Below are positions 23,880 to 34,740 of a stretch of 64,000 nt of DNA, piece after piece. The stretch comes from Gracilaria gracilis (lineage: Eukaryota > Rhodophyta > Florideophyceae > Gracilariales > Gracilariaceae), in assembly GCA_030374805.1 (NCBI GenBank), contig JARGSG010000042.1:124001-188000 (forward strand), in the 5' to 3' direction. The notes beneath the pieces were generated by a model. It was not told the origin of the DNA, made no database searches, and worked only from the letters and a program-made list of their open reading frames with translations. Position numbers and translations under genes: made by a program. Each line of letters begins with the position of its first letter. Positions within the stretch are counted from its first letter, which is position 1.

Positions 23880-24777
23880 GCGCGGCGGAGGATTGAATCA
23901 TGCGGTGGCGCCTAGAGTAAGGCAGTTGAGACTCGGAGCATAACGCAGCCGCGCCGAGTGCGCCACGGGGGCGGCGAATGCAGAACGGGGGTGGGCAGGG
24001 CTCGGGTGCAGCAAGCGCGGCGTGGGGGCGGCGAACGTGGCGGGGTTGCGGCGGGCGCGGCGGTGGCGAGCGTGGCGCGAAGGCGGAGAGCTCGGCACAG
24101 CGACGATTGAATAATGCGGTGGCGCCTATAGTGAGGCAGTTGAGACTCGGAGCATGCTGGAGCTGCTGCGATTGGGCCGCGGGGGCGGCGAGTGCAACAC
24201 TGGGGTGGAGAGCAGGTCTCGGTGGCAGCGAGCGCAGCGGGGGGGGCGGCGAGCGCGGCAGGGTGGCGGCGGGTGCGGCGGTGGCAGTGGGCGCGGCGCG
24301 GAGGCGAAGTGCGCGGCGTGGAGGCGGAGAAGTATAGCACGGTGCCGGGGAGAGCGTAGCGCAGTGTGTCGTCGTCATTTATACCGTGGTGGCGAGAGTG
24401 AGGCAGCAGATGCGGCGAGCGCGGCGTGGCCCGGCGGCGAGCGCAGCGTGGCGGGAGAGTAGGCGGCGGGGTCGGCGGCCTGGAGCGCGGGGCGGGGGAG
24501 GCTTGGACGACGTTCGAGATGTGGGGTGAAGAGTGGGGTAGGGGCCCGGCTTGCGCAGGGTTTGCGGGGGCGATATTTTGTATCAAATCTGCACCGACGC
24601 CGGTGAACTGTACCGGCGTCGGCTCCAACCAGCTCTCGCGCCAACCGGCTCTTAGCGCACCTGTTATTGCTCCGTGTGCCAGCATGAAATCGGTGCTTGC
24701 AATTGCCGAAAATAGCCACGGCTACTGGCGGTTCACGGCCCATCGTGACCAACATTGTAGGGAGTTTAAAGTCTCTT
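23880..24777. repeat. MULE right TIR with subterminal repeats
   Basis: Inverted counterpart of 18555-19410. The outermost ~370 bp are nearly identical to the left arm in reverse complement. Inside, a unit starting gaggattgaatcatgcggtg near 23888 recurs near 24107, giving tandem GC-rich subunits. Confidence 0.85.
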
Positions 24778-24786
24778 GCTTAAGAC
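24778..24786. repeat. 9-bp target-site duplication, right
   Basis: GCTTAAGAC, identical to 18546-18554. Downstream the gypsy RT resumes at the next codon ([15 protein letters not shown]). Confidence 0.92.
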
Positions 24787-25378
24787 CGACGGAACCTGGA
24801 GGTTCAGTGTCGACTACCGCCGGCTCAATGACGTGACGATCAGGGACACGTATCCCATCCCTCGTATTGACTAGTGAATCGATTCGCTCGGCAACGCTAC
24901 CGTGTTCACGGCATTGGACGCCAATTGGGGATACTGGCAAGTTCCCGCTAGGGAGGAAGACCGCGATAAGACAGCGTTCATCTGTCACTCGGGAAGGTAC
25001 CGCTTCAAGCGGATGCCTATCGGCTTGAGCAATGCACCTGCTACCTTCCAGCGTGCAATCGACATCTTGCTGAACCGCTTCAAGTGGCGGACTTGTCTCG
25101 TCTACCTTGACGACATTATCGTGTTCTCCAGAAACCTGGAAGACCATCTCATCCATGTCAGGGACGTAATGACCACTCTGCGTGATGCAAGTATAACTCT
25201 CAAGTTGAGGAAGTGTGAATTCTTCACCGATACTGTGAAGTATCTTTGACACATAATCCGTCCAGGACGCTTGATGATCGAGGAGGCTCGCGTCAAATCA
25301 CTCGCAAAAGCGAAGTAACCGCGGACTCAAACGGAATTACGCTCCTTCTTAGGGCTGTTCAACGTCTACAGACGGTTC
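24787..25378 (+). pseudogene. Gypsy reverse transcriptase, palm and thumb
   Basis: Copies retrotransposon RNA into DNA. Motifs seen: [51 protein letters not shown] and the catalytic YLDDIIVFS. The frame continues into the thumb (ELRSFLGLFNVYRRFVPNFS) but is interrupted by TGA at 25247-25249 (after VKYL, where Gly is usual) and TAA at 25316-25318. A small additional disturbance lies around 24870-24900. Confidence 0.9.
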
Positions 25379-26182
25379 GTGCCGAACTTTTCGGATATTG
25401 TGGCTTCCTTAAACGCGCTCTTGCGGAAAGGTCAGCCACCAAGACTGGACCCCTTCACGCCCGCACAAGCGGAAGCATTTAACTCCTTAAAGGAGGATGT
25501 CAAGTTAGCACCGATCTTATCGTTACCACAACCCGGCTTGCCGTTCTCCGGGAGCGCGGACGCAAGCGACCACCAAGTGAGATGCGCGCTGTTCCAGACC
25601 ACTCCCGAAGGAGAACGAAAGTCAATTGGTTTTTGGTCACGTTTGCTGAGCGTTCACGAACGGAAGTACTCCGTTTCGGAGAAAGAGTGCCTTTCAGTCG
25701 TATGGGCGCTCTCCACTCTTCGCCCCTATCTCTTGGGAGTGCACTTTACCGTGTACACGGATCATTCCTCGTTGAGGTGGTTGATGAACATCTCTGCTCC
25801 ATCAGGCCGCCTTATGCGGTGGAGGCTCCGCCTTGCGGAATTCGACTTCGAGGTTATGTACAAGAAAGGGACCCTGAACACTCAGGCGGACGCGTTGTCA
25901 AGCTTACCCACTGATGGGGAGACTGTTGTCGTCGAGGACGAAGAAATACCTTGCTTCGTCGTTGACGAGAATAAACAGGAAGCCCCGGACTGGCAATTCG
26001 ACAACTGGCCAGAAGACTGGAACGATATGGACGATGACATCAACGAACGGCTTGCTGCAGGCGAGAATGAGGCTGCAAAGCCCCTACCGGGGAATTTTGT
26101 CTCGGTATCACCGGAAGAAATGATCCGAAAACAGCATGGAGACCCATTATGCATCGTGGAAGAAAATCATACCTCACTCTGA
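25379..26182 (+). pseudogene. Gypsy RNase H and connection to integrase
   Basis: Same frame as the RT. RNase H motifs are present: SADASDHQVRCALFQT, KYSVSEKECLSVVWAL and VYTDHSSLRWLM, followed by KGTLNTQADALSSLP. An acidic Asp/Glu/Trp-rich linker then leads toward the integrase. The frame ends at 26182, before the integrase core. Confidence 0.9.
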
Positions 26183-26857
26183 GGAGAGACATCTCCTGGC
26201 CCACTATGACGGTGGGTTGTTACGCAACAGTCCGGTTCTGTACCGAGTGCGCGAAAAACCGCGTGAAACTCCGAAATAATTCGAAGAAAGTGAAACTATT
26301 CCCTGCCAGGGCGCCACTGGAATTTGTGGCAATCGATATTCTCGGACCATTGCTTACCACTCGGAGAGGCAACAAAATATCTTCTCGTTATCACGGATCG
26401 TTTCTCGAAACTGGTTCCGACAGTACCTCTCAAGAGAATTACCGCGTTCACAGTAGCAAAGGCGTTCGCCACGCACTGGATCTTCGTGCACGGTCCTCCT
26501 GTGGAGTTATTACCTGATGACGGAAAGCAATTCGCATCCCGGTTCTTCCAGGATTTCTGCCGCATCATGGACGTGAAGACTCTCTTCACGGCCACTTACC
26601 ATCCCCAATGTAATGGGCAGGTTGAGCGGTATAACCGTACGATGCTAGCATCTCTCCGTTCTTACGTTGCTGACCACCCAAAAATATGGGATTTATACAC
26701 TGACGCGTTAACCTTTGCGTACAACACGAAAATACACAGGACTACTGGTGTTTCCCCATTCGAACTGGTCTTGTTAAGGACGCCCCCGCCTGTGGCGTTA
26801 GAATCACAAGCTACCTTGGGCAACTTCCAATCTGTGAGTGATTACCACCAGAAATGA
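26183..26857 (+). pseudogene. Gypsy integrase, frameshifted
   Basis: The N-terminal zinc-binding region (WPTMTVGCYATVRFCTECAK) and first catalytic strand (FVAIDILGPLLTT) lie in one frame to about 26385. A shift then leads to LLVITDRFSKLVPTVPLK, the second Asp region (LLPDDGKQF) and the Glu region (YHPQCNGQVERYNRTMLAS). The core DDE triad is therefore present across two frames. Integrase inserts the cDNA copy into the genome. Confidence 0.88.
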
Positions 26858-26900
26858 AAGGCGTCGCTAACGAAGTTAGTACCGGCTGCCCCGGAAGCCT

Positions 26901-28363
26901 ATGGCGAAAGCCCAAGCCGCTTGCAAGCGTGATTTTGATGCTCGCTTGCAAGGAAGGACCTCTGAACCACTTACTGTGGGTGCCCATGTCTTCGTACGGA
27001 AGGAACACTACATCCCTGAAAGGGATAAACGTCAGAAGCTCTCGCCTGTGGCGGATGGACGTTTTAAGGTAATCTCGGTTACACCGGACAGTGTGGTGGT
27101 ACAAGACGCTGACGCGCAGGAGCGGATCTCCCGCGACCGCGTGGTACTGGTCCCTCCACCCTCGTCTGAGGTTACCCCGTCTGGTACGGAGCCCGTGTCT
27201 ACGGAATCAACAACATCGGTAACACCGATAACAATTGTGGCGTCAAGACCTTCAGTCTTGCCCCACCCCAAACGAGGCCTAACAGGCCTCCCCATGGATT
27301 CGGTCCCACCCACTGTGTCGGAAAACAATCGCCAATCTGACACCCCCGTTTCTACCCCATCGTTGGGTTTGTTAACCCGCGATGCGGGACTTTCTGCTAC
27401 TCCCCATGCCGCTCCATCTAAGGAGGGGGAGGAGAGTATCAGCTCTGCTAAGGATTCAATTCCGACGTCGCGTCGTGAGGACAACCGTGAGGTACGGACT
27501 GTTTTGACATGTCCGGATGTTCTGGTCGGTGCGGGTGCACCGTGTTCGCAACGCACGCAGACGCGCCTAGAAAACACACCCGTTCACGGGAAGTCTACAC
27601 CGTCACCGGACACGGAACCTCACGCAGAAGCGGAATCATTGAAGTCACAGGAAACTCGTGGTTTACCAGCCGCGCTGGATCGAACGGAGTCGAATGATGA
27701 TGCCGGTGCAAAGCCGACGTTGTCGGAACGAAGCCCTTTGGCGAAAGCGCAGCGACACCGCAACCCACCGCGCAACGCGATGCAGAAGAACCAGGATCCC
27801 TGGGAGGTATTGCGGAGCAGTCACGAGTTGAGAAGAAGAGAACTCCGAGTGCCTCAATACACACTGACACCACCGTCGGTGGAACGCCGGACACTCCTGG
27901 GAGAGTTCACGTCATGGACGGTTCGAATGCACCAAGTACTGGGCGTAAAATATCGCCGCAGACGCACGCTGTGATCGCAAGATCGCACGCCGCCGGCGGT
28001 GCCAATAGCGCCGGTAACCTGGAAGTAACCGTTCAGGACGGGAATTCGACAGCTGGAAAAATTGGAGAGTCAACGGCGCAGCCGTTAAGTGACACCTGTA
28101 ACAGGGAGGCGGTTCTCCCAAGGGAACGTAACGCCCAACCGTTGGAACAGTCACGTGCACGCATGGTTGCCAAACAAAGTCAGGTGGTATCTCCCGCGCC
28201 AAGCGGAGAAGGCGATCAACAAGCTGCAGCATGAGCTGAACCGTCAAGATGGAAGGATCCACGCAGACTTGAGGTACGACGGCAAAACGCCGCCAGCCTA
28301 CCCAGCGTCGTCACCCCTCGTAGGAGAATTGCCACAGCCAAGCGGGACACTGCACAAGCAGAA
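26901..28363 (+). pseudogene. Long Pro/Ser/Thr-rich C-terminal extension of the chromovirus polyprotein
   Basis: After the integrase a GPY/F-like small barrel is visible (VGAHVFVRKEHYIPERDK; DGRFKVISVTPDSVVVQDAD). It is followed by roughly 400 codons of low-complexity, proline- and serine-rich, charged sequence to 27974, then more broken frame to 28363. Chromoviruses usually have a short spacer between integrase and chromodomain, so this extension is unusually long. It has no recognised domain and is probably disordered. Confidence 0.6.
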
Positions 28364-28756
28364 ATGCGGGCTATGAGAAGGCAAGGCGATCACCATGATT
28401 CGGGTATTGAGCGCCCTCTAGGAGGTGAAGCAATCGCGCGAATTACGACAAGCCGCAGAGCAGTTTCACTCGTGAATACCGCACCCCCGCAAGGGTTGTC
28501 GCAAGGAGACGTGACTACAACACGACAAGGCCGGCAAGTGTACGTTCAGGAGTACGTTGTCGACGACATTGTCGGGCATACCTGGAACCAGGAGGGCATC
28601 TTGCTATACCGCGTCAGTTGGTACGGTTACGACCCAAGATGGGATACATATGAACCGATAGGGCACCTCCCTCGCCCGAAGGTCATCTGGTATCACCATA
28701 ATACCGGTACTGCACCACCACTACCAGCGACGCTGGATGAAGCCCAAGTGGGATAA
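28364..28756 (+). CDS. Chromodomain at the end of the gypsy polyprotein
   Basis: YVVDDIVGHTWNQEGILLYR and VSWYGYDPRWDTYEPI form a chromodomain, with the aromatic cage-type residues Y, W and Y in place. In chromoviruses this targets integration to modified histones. The frame is open from 28364 to the stop at 28754-28756. Upstream stops separate it from integrase, so it is part of a decayed element. Confidence 0.85.
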   Translation: MRAMRRQGDHHDSGIERPLGGEAIARITTSRRAVSLVNTAPPQGLSQGDVTTTRQGRQVYVQEYVVDDIVGHTWNQEGILLYRVSWYGYDPRWDTYEPIGHLPRPKVIWYHHNTGTAPPLPATLDEAQVG

Positions 28757-29150
28757 GGTTGCCGTGGAAACGGAAGGAGTCAAATCGTTGGCACACACAC
28801 ACGTCATGCGACGGGGATTGAGTCCGTACCACTTTAGTGGGAACGCTCGCCGCATTGACGGTTTGGCAGGCTCGCGCCGCTTGAACACTGATTTTCGGAA
28901 GGAAGACTCATACTTGAGGGTTTTTCATCCAGCTCGCTGGTAGTGGCACCGACGCTGCGCTGCGGGTATGGTTTATCCCCTCGGAAGGGTGCGCGTTTTC
29001 GAAGCGTACCGCAGAAGCGTAACCGGTTACGCCGGGCAGGAAGGAAAGAAGAACACCGTTGAAGACGGATAAGAAGAAATGATACTTTTTATCTCAAGGC
29101 TATTCTACTGTATTCAGGTATATACCCAAGCTATGGAGCAGGATGGGACG
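28757..29150. other. Gypsy 3' region
   Basis: No coding seen. The purine-rich stretch caggaaggaaagaagaaca near 29037 is a candidate polypurine tract. No second LTR copy was found to confirm it. Confidence 0.4.
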
Positions 29151-29154
29151 ACGG

Positions 29155-29455
29155 CTACTGGCCGGTATCACCGCCCTCCTCGGGAGGTTGAACACAGCCA
29201 AATCGTTGGGCCAAGGTATCGGTCATCGCGGCAACGTCGCCGGAGGCCATGTTCGCGCCCAGACCCGCGCCGCGGAGGAACCGAGCAATGATCGCTCCTT
29301 CATCCATACCCGCTGGCGGGGGATTGGCCTCGGAAGCCACAACCGGAGGAGCAGGAGCGGGGTCAGCGACTGACTCCGTCGCAACGGGAACAGTACTTGG
29401 CGCAATGCCGCTCGCTCCCTCCGCCGGAGGCTCAGGGGGCAGTAAATGTCGTCGA
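29155..29455 (-). pseudogene. Gag-like N-terminal fragment fused in frame to a copia gag-pre-integrase segment
   Basis: The segment reads MDEGAIIARFLRGAGLGANM and TDTLAQRFGC after a Pro/Ala-rich linker. It resembles the acidic helical start of a retrotransposon gag more than copia integrase, which should be here. It shares one open frame with the copia segment to its right, so the junction at about 29456 is an in-frame chimera or a nested insertion boundary. Confidence 0.35.
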
Positions 29456-31045
29456 AGCATCCGATGTATAGCGTCGTGGGAGCCGGCATGGGCGAGGCGA
29501 AGGTGCCACAGGTTGACCACTTGTTGTTCAGTCGGATTAATATCGACTTCATCCGTGATGTTATCGGGCGCAGTTTCGATCTCATCCTTCATGGTGTCTA
29601 CAGCAAATATATCCGAGTTGGGGTCCTTGACAGTATCGGAACTGATATCGGACATTGAGATGGAGTCATTCGTGAGTGTTTCAGAGGTAATGGAGTCGTT
29701 GTCATTGTCACTTAGAGAAGAAAGTACATCAAAGAAGTTGTGATTGGCGGATAACTTTGGAATTGTGGCCATCATGACAATTTGGGCTGAATTGGAGACA
29801 GGACTATACTGCGAGAGATCGTACAAAAAGGGTGGAATGTAGTAGAGGCCATCAGGGTGTTTGGGGGCCGTACCAATATTTGAAAGTCATTCTGCAGATC
29901 AATTAAGAAGGCGGATTCAGGCATAGAGATAACTGCAATCTGCTTTGACGTCAGAACCTGGATAGAGAGGAAGCTCATAGCGATATCCGGTGATACGAAT
30001 GTGTTGCTGAGGTTCACCAAGGTGGTTACGTTGTCTTACTTCCATTCCACAGTACGAGTACCTTGTTCAGTGGCAACAACTTGAGAGTCGTCGCCAAGCG
30101 CAATGGGTTTCGAGCATGGTTCGATATCAGAGACTTCCGCACGATCAGGAGTGAGATGGGTGGTTGTGACTGAGTCCAGCATCAGTAACTCATCAGAGCG
30201 TGGCGTGGCCGTCATAACTCGTGCTACGGCAGCTCTGGTGCGAGTGGGATGCCCAGAATTAGACGAATTGTTCGTCTTAGGTTTGTCATGAGAGAGACGA
30301 CCATTGGAGTTCGAGCGAGAGGTGGCAGGTTTCTTGTTGTCGTTCTCGGAACTAGGGAGATTAGGACGGTTGTGTGGGTTCTTCGGATTCAAGAAGCAGT
30401 TGCCAGTAGTATGGTTGTTTCGTCTGCAGATGCCACACTTTGACTTTGCTGCATGGGCTTGTTCACGACCGATGGACAGAGCTTTGTGGTCATCAAAGAG
30501 GCGAGAGGTTACAAGATCCAATGTCAATGTGTCGGATGAAACTGTTTTGATGGCAGCGCACACAGCATGCAGCTGGGGAGCCTTAACCGATGCCACAAGT
30601 AGTGCTACTGAGAGTTCTTCAGGTAGCTTCGTGTTCATACTGTTGAGCTGTTCAACAAGACTAGCCATCTTGTCCACATGCTTTCCAAGATTCTGAGAAA
30701 CATCAGTATACTTCAATGTGACAAGCTCACAAATTTTTGAGATGCGCGAGGTGGTAGGGATTGAGACGTATCGATTGTCAAGACGCTTGAGCATCTTATT
30801 TGGGTTGGCAATATCTGGTTGGACAACGCGGAGCGCTTTCTTGGACAGGGCAGAGATGGGAATGCCACTGGCCTTCTTTTGAGCTTGGGTGAACTCTTCA
30901 CACTTCTCATCATCAGTGCAAAAAGGATTGCGCAAATGACTGAGAGCGTTTCCGACTTCTTTAGAGTCACAAGTGGCTTCAATGCGAATGTGACAAAGTT
31001 TGTAATCATCCTTTTCCTCAAAGACTTTGATGCGAATTTTGTCAT
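29456..31045 (-). pseudogene. Ty1/copia gag-protease-preintegrase fragment
   Basis: Reading leftward from 31045, the gag helical region (KKALRVVQPDIANPNKMLKR; SVALLVASVKAPQL) leads to a CCHC zinc knuckle (CGICRRNNHTTGNC), a protease-like site (LLMLDSVTTTHLT, where the usual Asp-Ser-Gly is altered) and the gag-pre-integrase motif (LWHLRLAHAGSHDAIHRML). A frame change near 30900 and another near 30030 break it. Reverse transcriptase, RNase H and most of integrase are missing. A primer-binding site and LTR-like sequence lie just upstream, so the 5' end is preserved. Confidence 0.85.
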
Positions 31046-31151
31046 TATCTATTGTTGGTCAAAGAAGGGAAAAGAGGCAAATGTCTCTGGAAGATAAAAT
31101 GGAAAGGAAGTGTGAAGAAACTGAGATAGAGAAAATTAGCAATGCGCAGAA

Positions 31152-31170
31152 GCGAGCTGGGCCCATAACC
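31152..31170 (-). other. Primer-binding site matching the anticodon arm of initiator tRNA-Met
   Basis: The plus strand reads GCGAGCTGGGCCCATAACC. The core GCTGGGCCCATAACC is the anticodon stem-loop of eukaryotic initiator tRNA-Met (anticodon CAT). The element on the minus strand is therefore complementary to it. Drosophila copia and yeast Ty5 prime from such an internal half-tRNA, which is what this arrangement implies. Confidence 0.75.
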
Positions 31171-31520
31171 TTTCAGTACAGTCGAATTTCACAGAAAAGC
31201 TGGTGGCAGAACAAACTAGGATGACTTTGTTTCGCCCGGTCTTTATAGACATTGGAATAGTTACGTAAACATAGTAACGTACTTAGAATAGAGTGGTTCA
31301 CGATAATAAATTCAAATGAAAATTTGAATACAAAAACAACTCAAATGCAAACAATGTGTTCTCATGCTCAAATTCAAATGCAGCTTAAATAAAAACAATG
31401 TTTTCACGTGCTCACAATATCTACCATATGCTTCAAAATAAATTTTTCTTATCTTCATAAGTTACAAGTTTCTCACAAAGTGTCAATATATTGGGCAATT
31501 ATGATAGCTGATACGAGGTA
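31171..31520 (-). repeat. Probable copia 5' LTR (right boundary unclear)
   Basis: Lies where the LTR should be, next to the primer-binding site. It has a TATA-like box on the minus strand (TCTATAAAGACC near 31235-31246) and an AT-rich upstream part. No second LTR copy exists in the window and the outer end is a guess. Confidence 0.45.
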
Positions 31521-34116
31521 CACTTGCCACTTTGGCGGGAGTGACCCGTATGACTACATAATACAAACTTGACACATTCTTGGGTAGACTAGGCAATAGT
31601 TTGGTTATTATGACGTGCAAAGCATTGCTGGTAAGTCACAAATGTGTGAAAGGTTTGCACCCATTATTGAAGTACTTTATATAATCAATTTAGATAATTA
31701 ACGCCCCGTCTGACAGCGGGTTGGAGATATTACTTAGTAGGATGAGCGAAATTTATTGCTGGGGGTTTAAATGGATCAATCGATTGTTATACGCTGCTGG
31801 TTTACGGTTCGTGTTTAATGGTTTCCTTCCAGAAGGTCGAGGCGCTACATAAGATTTATAGTCCGCCCCACAGCATTTTTAACACCAGAACGGCTTGGGC
31901 GTGTGGTCTTTTCATTCTTGTTTTTATTAAAAAAACAAAATTATATAGGTTGCCGTGCCAAACCCCGGAGTCGGGCGAAACACGCAAAGGCGGTTCAGAC
32001 CTCCTCCATTGTATAGTAGGACAGAAGTAGAGCGCCCTCACGGGATGACACGGCCAGGCCGGGTGTAAGACCGGGGTCAACCCTTTTCGATGTCGGAGAG
32101 AGCGAAGCGGCGAAGAAGACGCGTCCAGCGGTAGAAGAAACACGACACGAGTCGGTGGATGACGTCAACGCGATAACGGTAGCACTCAAGAGAGTGGCGT
32201 TCGCACGCGACAGTGGCGACAAGCCACGCGAGTGGTCGATCCGAAAAACGGTATGCACCGGTATGGAGCGTAGCAATACCTGTCCAAAACTGGCAAAAAC
32301 AAAGAAACAGACACACAAAGTAAACACACGAAAGCGGTAGTAGTGTTGATGATGCCGCGAGGGGGATAAAGAACCCGACCCACGGTGGCGACTCTCGGCG
32401 AGGAGGCTATCACACACCGAGGGTGGTAAGTTAGAGCCGAACACTCGGTTGTCTTTTTTACTTCCCCAACACTGGGTGCAGCTCCACCTACTAAGTAGTG
32501 CAGTAGGTTAGCCCACTGTCAGTGTGGTACAGTAGATATGCTACAAATATCTACTTAAAATATCCCAATGAATGGGTGCAAACCTCCCACACGTGTGTGA
32601 CTCACCGGCGAGGCCGTGCATCTCATAACACTAATTCTAATATTAAGTATACCCAAGAATAGGCTGATCTCACAAGTTATTCATACTGTGTACCACCACA
32701 TTCCGGCATCGCCGTGTATACTATGAATCGCATCAGCGACTAAGTCCCGCAAACGCGTTGCACTACATAGGTGTTGCCAAACAGCGCACCGGGGCTATGG
32801 TGTCATGGGTTTAATTACTTGTGTGGCTTGGTAGCCGTCGATACCAAAGTGAGGGTATTACCAATGTTTATGGTATCTTCTAACGTTTTGCGCAAATTCT
32901 AGATACGCAGGTCTAAAAGATTTTGGTTTTGGTTTACATTTAGATATGATGCATCATTTCTTGGATTAATCTATTGCTGCTGCTGTTTTATGGAGAGAAA
33001 AGATCCAAACACCTTTTGACTTTCTCACTTTTAGAGATTTGCCCGACATTACAAATTAATTCGCTGTTGGTTGCCTTGGTCATATTTGTATTGCATTATC
33101 TTAAGACACAGAAGTCTAAGAATACATTGATTGCCTCGATGCTCGATAAAGTGATGGAATGTACGTTTGACCAGGACCGTCATCAGATCTCCTTTCCTTT
33201 TGTGGTTGACTTCTACATGGCTTAAAAATAAGAGGCTTTATGATTCTGTACTTATTTGTCTTGGGGTTTTGCGCTACATTCTTATGTTGCCTAATTCAAA
33301 TCAATTTGTTCTTCAGTTTTTTTAAATGTAAACATTTTAATTTTGGGTCTATTGACCTCCAAACTATCTAATACTCTGTTCTAAGTACTTAGTGCTTTTT
33401 GAGGTTAATCATGAATCAAATATAGCTTTGATTACAATTTAGTCTCTGTTTTGTGCAGTCATAAATTATTTTTCTCTCAATCTGTGTGATACTCAAGTAT
33501 ATTGTTTACTGGAACAACAAAGATTTTTTGAAGTGACGCACTATTTTTCTCAACTTTAATACCAGTGATATGTTTAATCTGACTAAATGGAACAGTTTAA
33601 GTTATATTTGCCTTCTTTTTACTTCGAGTTTGTCAAATTCAAAATCGTTTCATTTTTTGGGTGCAATATTGTTGTGAACAAAATTATCTAAGTTGTGCTA
33701 GCTATACGTACATAGGTTCTTGATATTTTTAATACTATAAACATCTTAATATAACTAAAGTAAGGGGATTACATTTCTGTAATTATCGCATAAAAATGAA
33801 GTTTCAAATGATGTCAAGGTAGGTTTTGTCAAAGTTATTTGCGCTTGCTAAATGATTATGATCTTCACCAGTTGCCTCGCAAGTGACACTCCTGACAATC
33901 GGACTTACCCAACAGGCCAAAAGCCAACCGATGCATATCGGCTATTAGCATCTCCGTAGGACCGCCCTGCATCGAAGTCCTGTAGCACACTGTGATAAGC
34001 ACAATTGAATTTTCTTCGATTATAATTGGTCACTAATGCCGCAAAATGCGTTTTATGATTATTTTTTGAGGGGTCCCAACCTCGTTCCGCTCCCAATTTT
34101 TACCTAGGCTTAATAA
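31521..34116. other. Gene-poor, mostly AT-rich region
   Basis: About 32000-32450 is GC-richer with overlapping open frames on both strands and no recognisable product. It may be an LTR or leader of another element. From 32450 to 34116 the sequence is AT-rich, with no coding frame showing family resemblance. Confidence 0.45.
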
Positions 34117-34740
34117 TTGGAGATTTGTATGAATTACCAAAGTAGTTCAGGGGCCCTGCTTCGTCGAGGTCACGTTCGTTCGGTCATCTTTCTTGTTGGG
34201 GCCATTTCTCTTGAGTGCCGATTTGTTAGAATGAACATATCTAATCTTATCCTACCTGTTTCCGAAGAAGATCAGTCAGGCAGAAAAGGCGATCAGCAAA
34301 AAAGGGCTAGCCAATGCTCGCCGGTGGTTCGAAATTGTAAGACATGTCCTTTGTGCAACCGCTCCTTTTCGGCGGTTCGCCATTTACAACGACATCATGA
34401 AACGGTATGTTTGTTTAGTTCTTTGATCAAAGAAAGAGATAATCTAACATGTCAATTCTAACAAACTCATAATTTGTGAAAGGTTCACCTCGGTTTGCGG
34501 CGACACAGGTGCGGCAAATGACTCAAAGATTTCCGGCAGAAGGGCTCTCTTCGTCGTCACATGGTTCTTGTACATGATCTGGACGAGAGGCAAAAGTGTA
34601 GTCATTTTGGATGTTCTCGGCTGTTTGCCAGTCGGTGGTCACGTCTAGCGCATGAGGTTTGTTGCTGCAGACGTTATTTTGTTCTACTTAATCAGCACAT
34701 GACTGACATTCCTCTTCATCCAGATTAATGCTCATTCTGC
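34117..34740 (+). pseudogene. C2H2 zinc-finger protein relic with a spliceable intron
   Basis: The first finger reads CPLCNRSFSAVRHLQRHHET up to 34404. Removing a 78-base GTATGT...AG intron (34405-34482) supplies the missing second ligand (VH) and continues into HLGLRRHRC. The next finger has TGA at 34519-34521 between CGK and LKDFRQKGSLRRH. A third finger is visible (CSHFGCSRLFASRWSRLAH). Tandem C2H2 fingers with HxxxH spacing suggest a TFIIIA-like nucleic-acid-binding protein. Later sequence to about 34850 continues less clearly. Confidence 0.6.
34405..34482 (+). other. Candidate spliceosomal intron, 78 bases
   Basis: Canonical GTATGT donor and AAAG acceptor. Splicing joins a zinc-finger helix to its final zinc-binding His, so family knowledge supports it independently of the splice consensus. 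Confidence 0.6.

Larger units (their letters stand above)
18555..24777 (+). mobile_element. Mutator-like element (MULE) with long TIRs, 6.2 kb
   Basis: The ends are exact inverted copies: AAGAGACTTTAAACTCCCTA at 18555 and its complement ending at 24777. The first ~370 bp of each TIR are near-identical. Similarity continues less regularly for roughly 850-900 bp on each side through GC-rich subterminal repeats. It is flanked by a 9-bp duplication and carries a MULE transposase in the middle. It landed in a gypsy RT, so it is younger than that copy. Confidence 0.92.
18468..28760 (+). mobile_element. Ty3/gypsy chromovirus, 5'-truncated, split by a MULE
   Basis: Recognisable pol begins in the fingers of reverse transcriptase (VDKMLRASVIENAQSPWASP) at 18468-18554. 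It is broken by the MULE (18555-24777) and resumes at 24787 with the next residues of the same RT. RT, RNase H, integrase, a long C-terminal extension and a chromodomain then follow in order. Gag and protease are missing upstream. Multiple stops and frameshifts make it inactive. A purine-rich tract near 29030-29065 may be the polypurine tract, but I could not define LTRs. Confidence 0.85.

Noticed and set aside
32000-32444. 149-codon minus frame near 32 kb
   Set aside because: Overlapping frames are open on both strands and the sequence resembles no family; it may be an LTR or leader.
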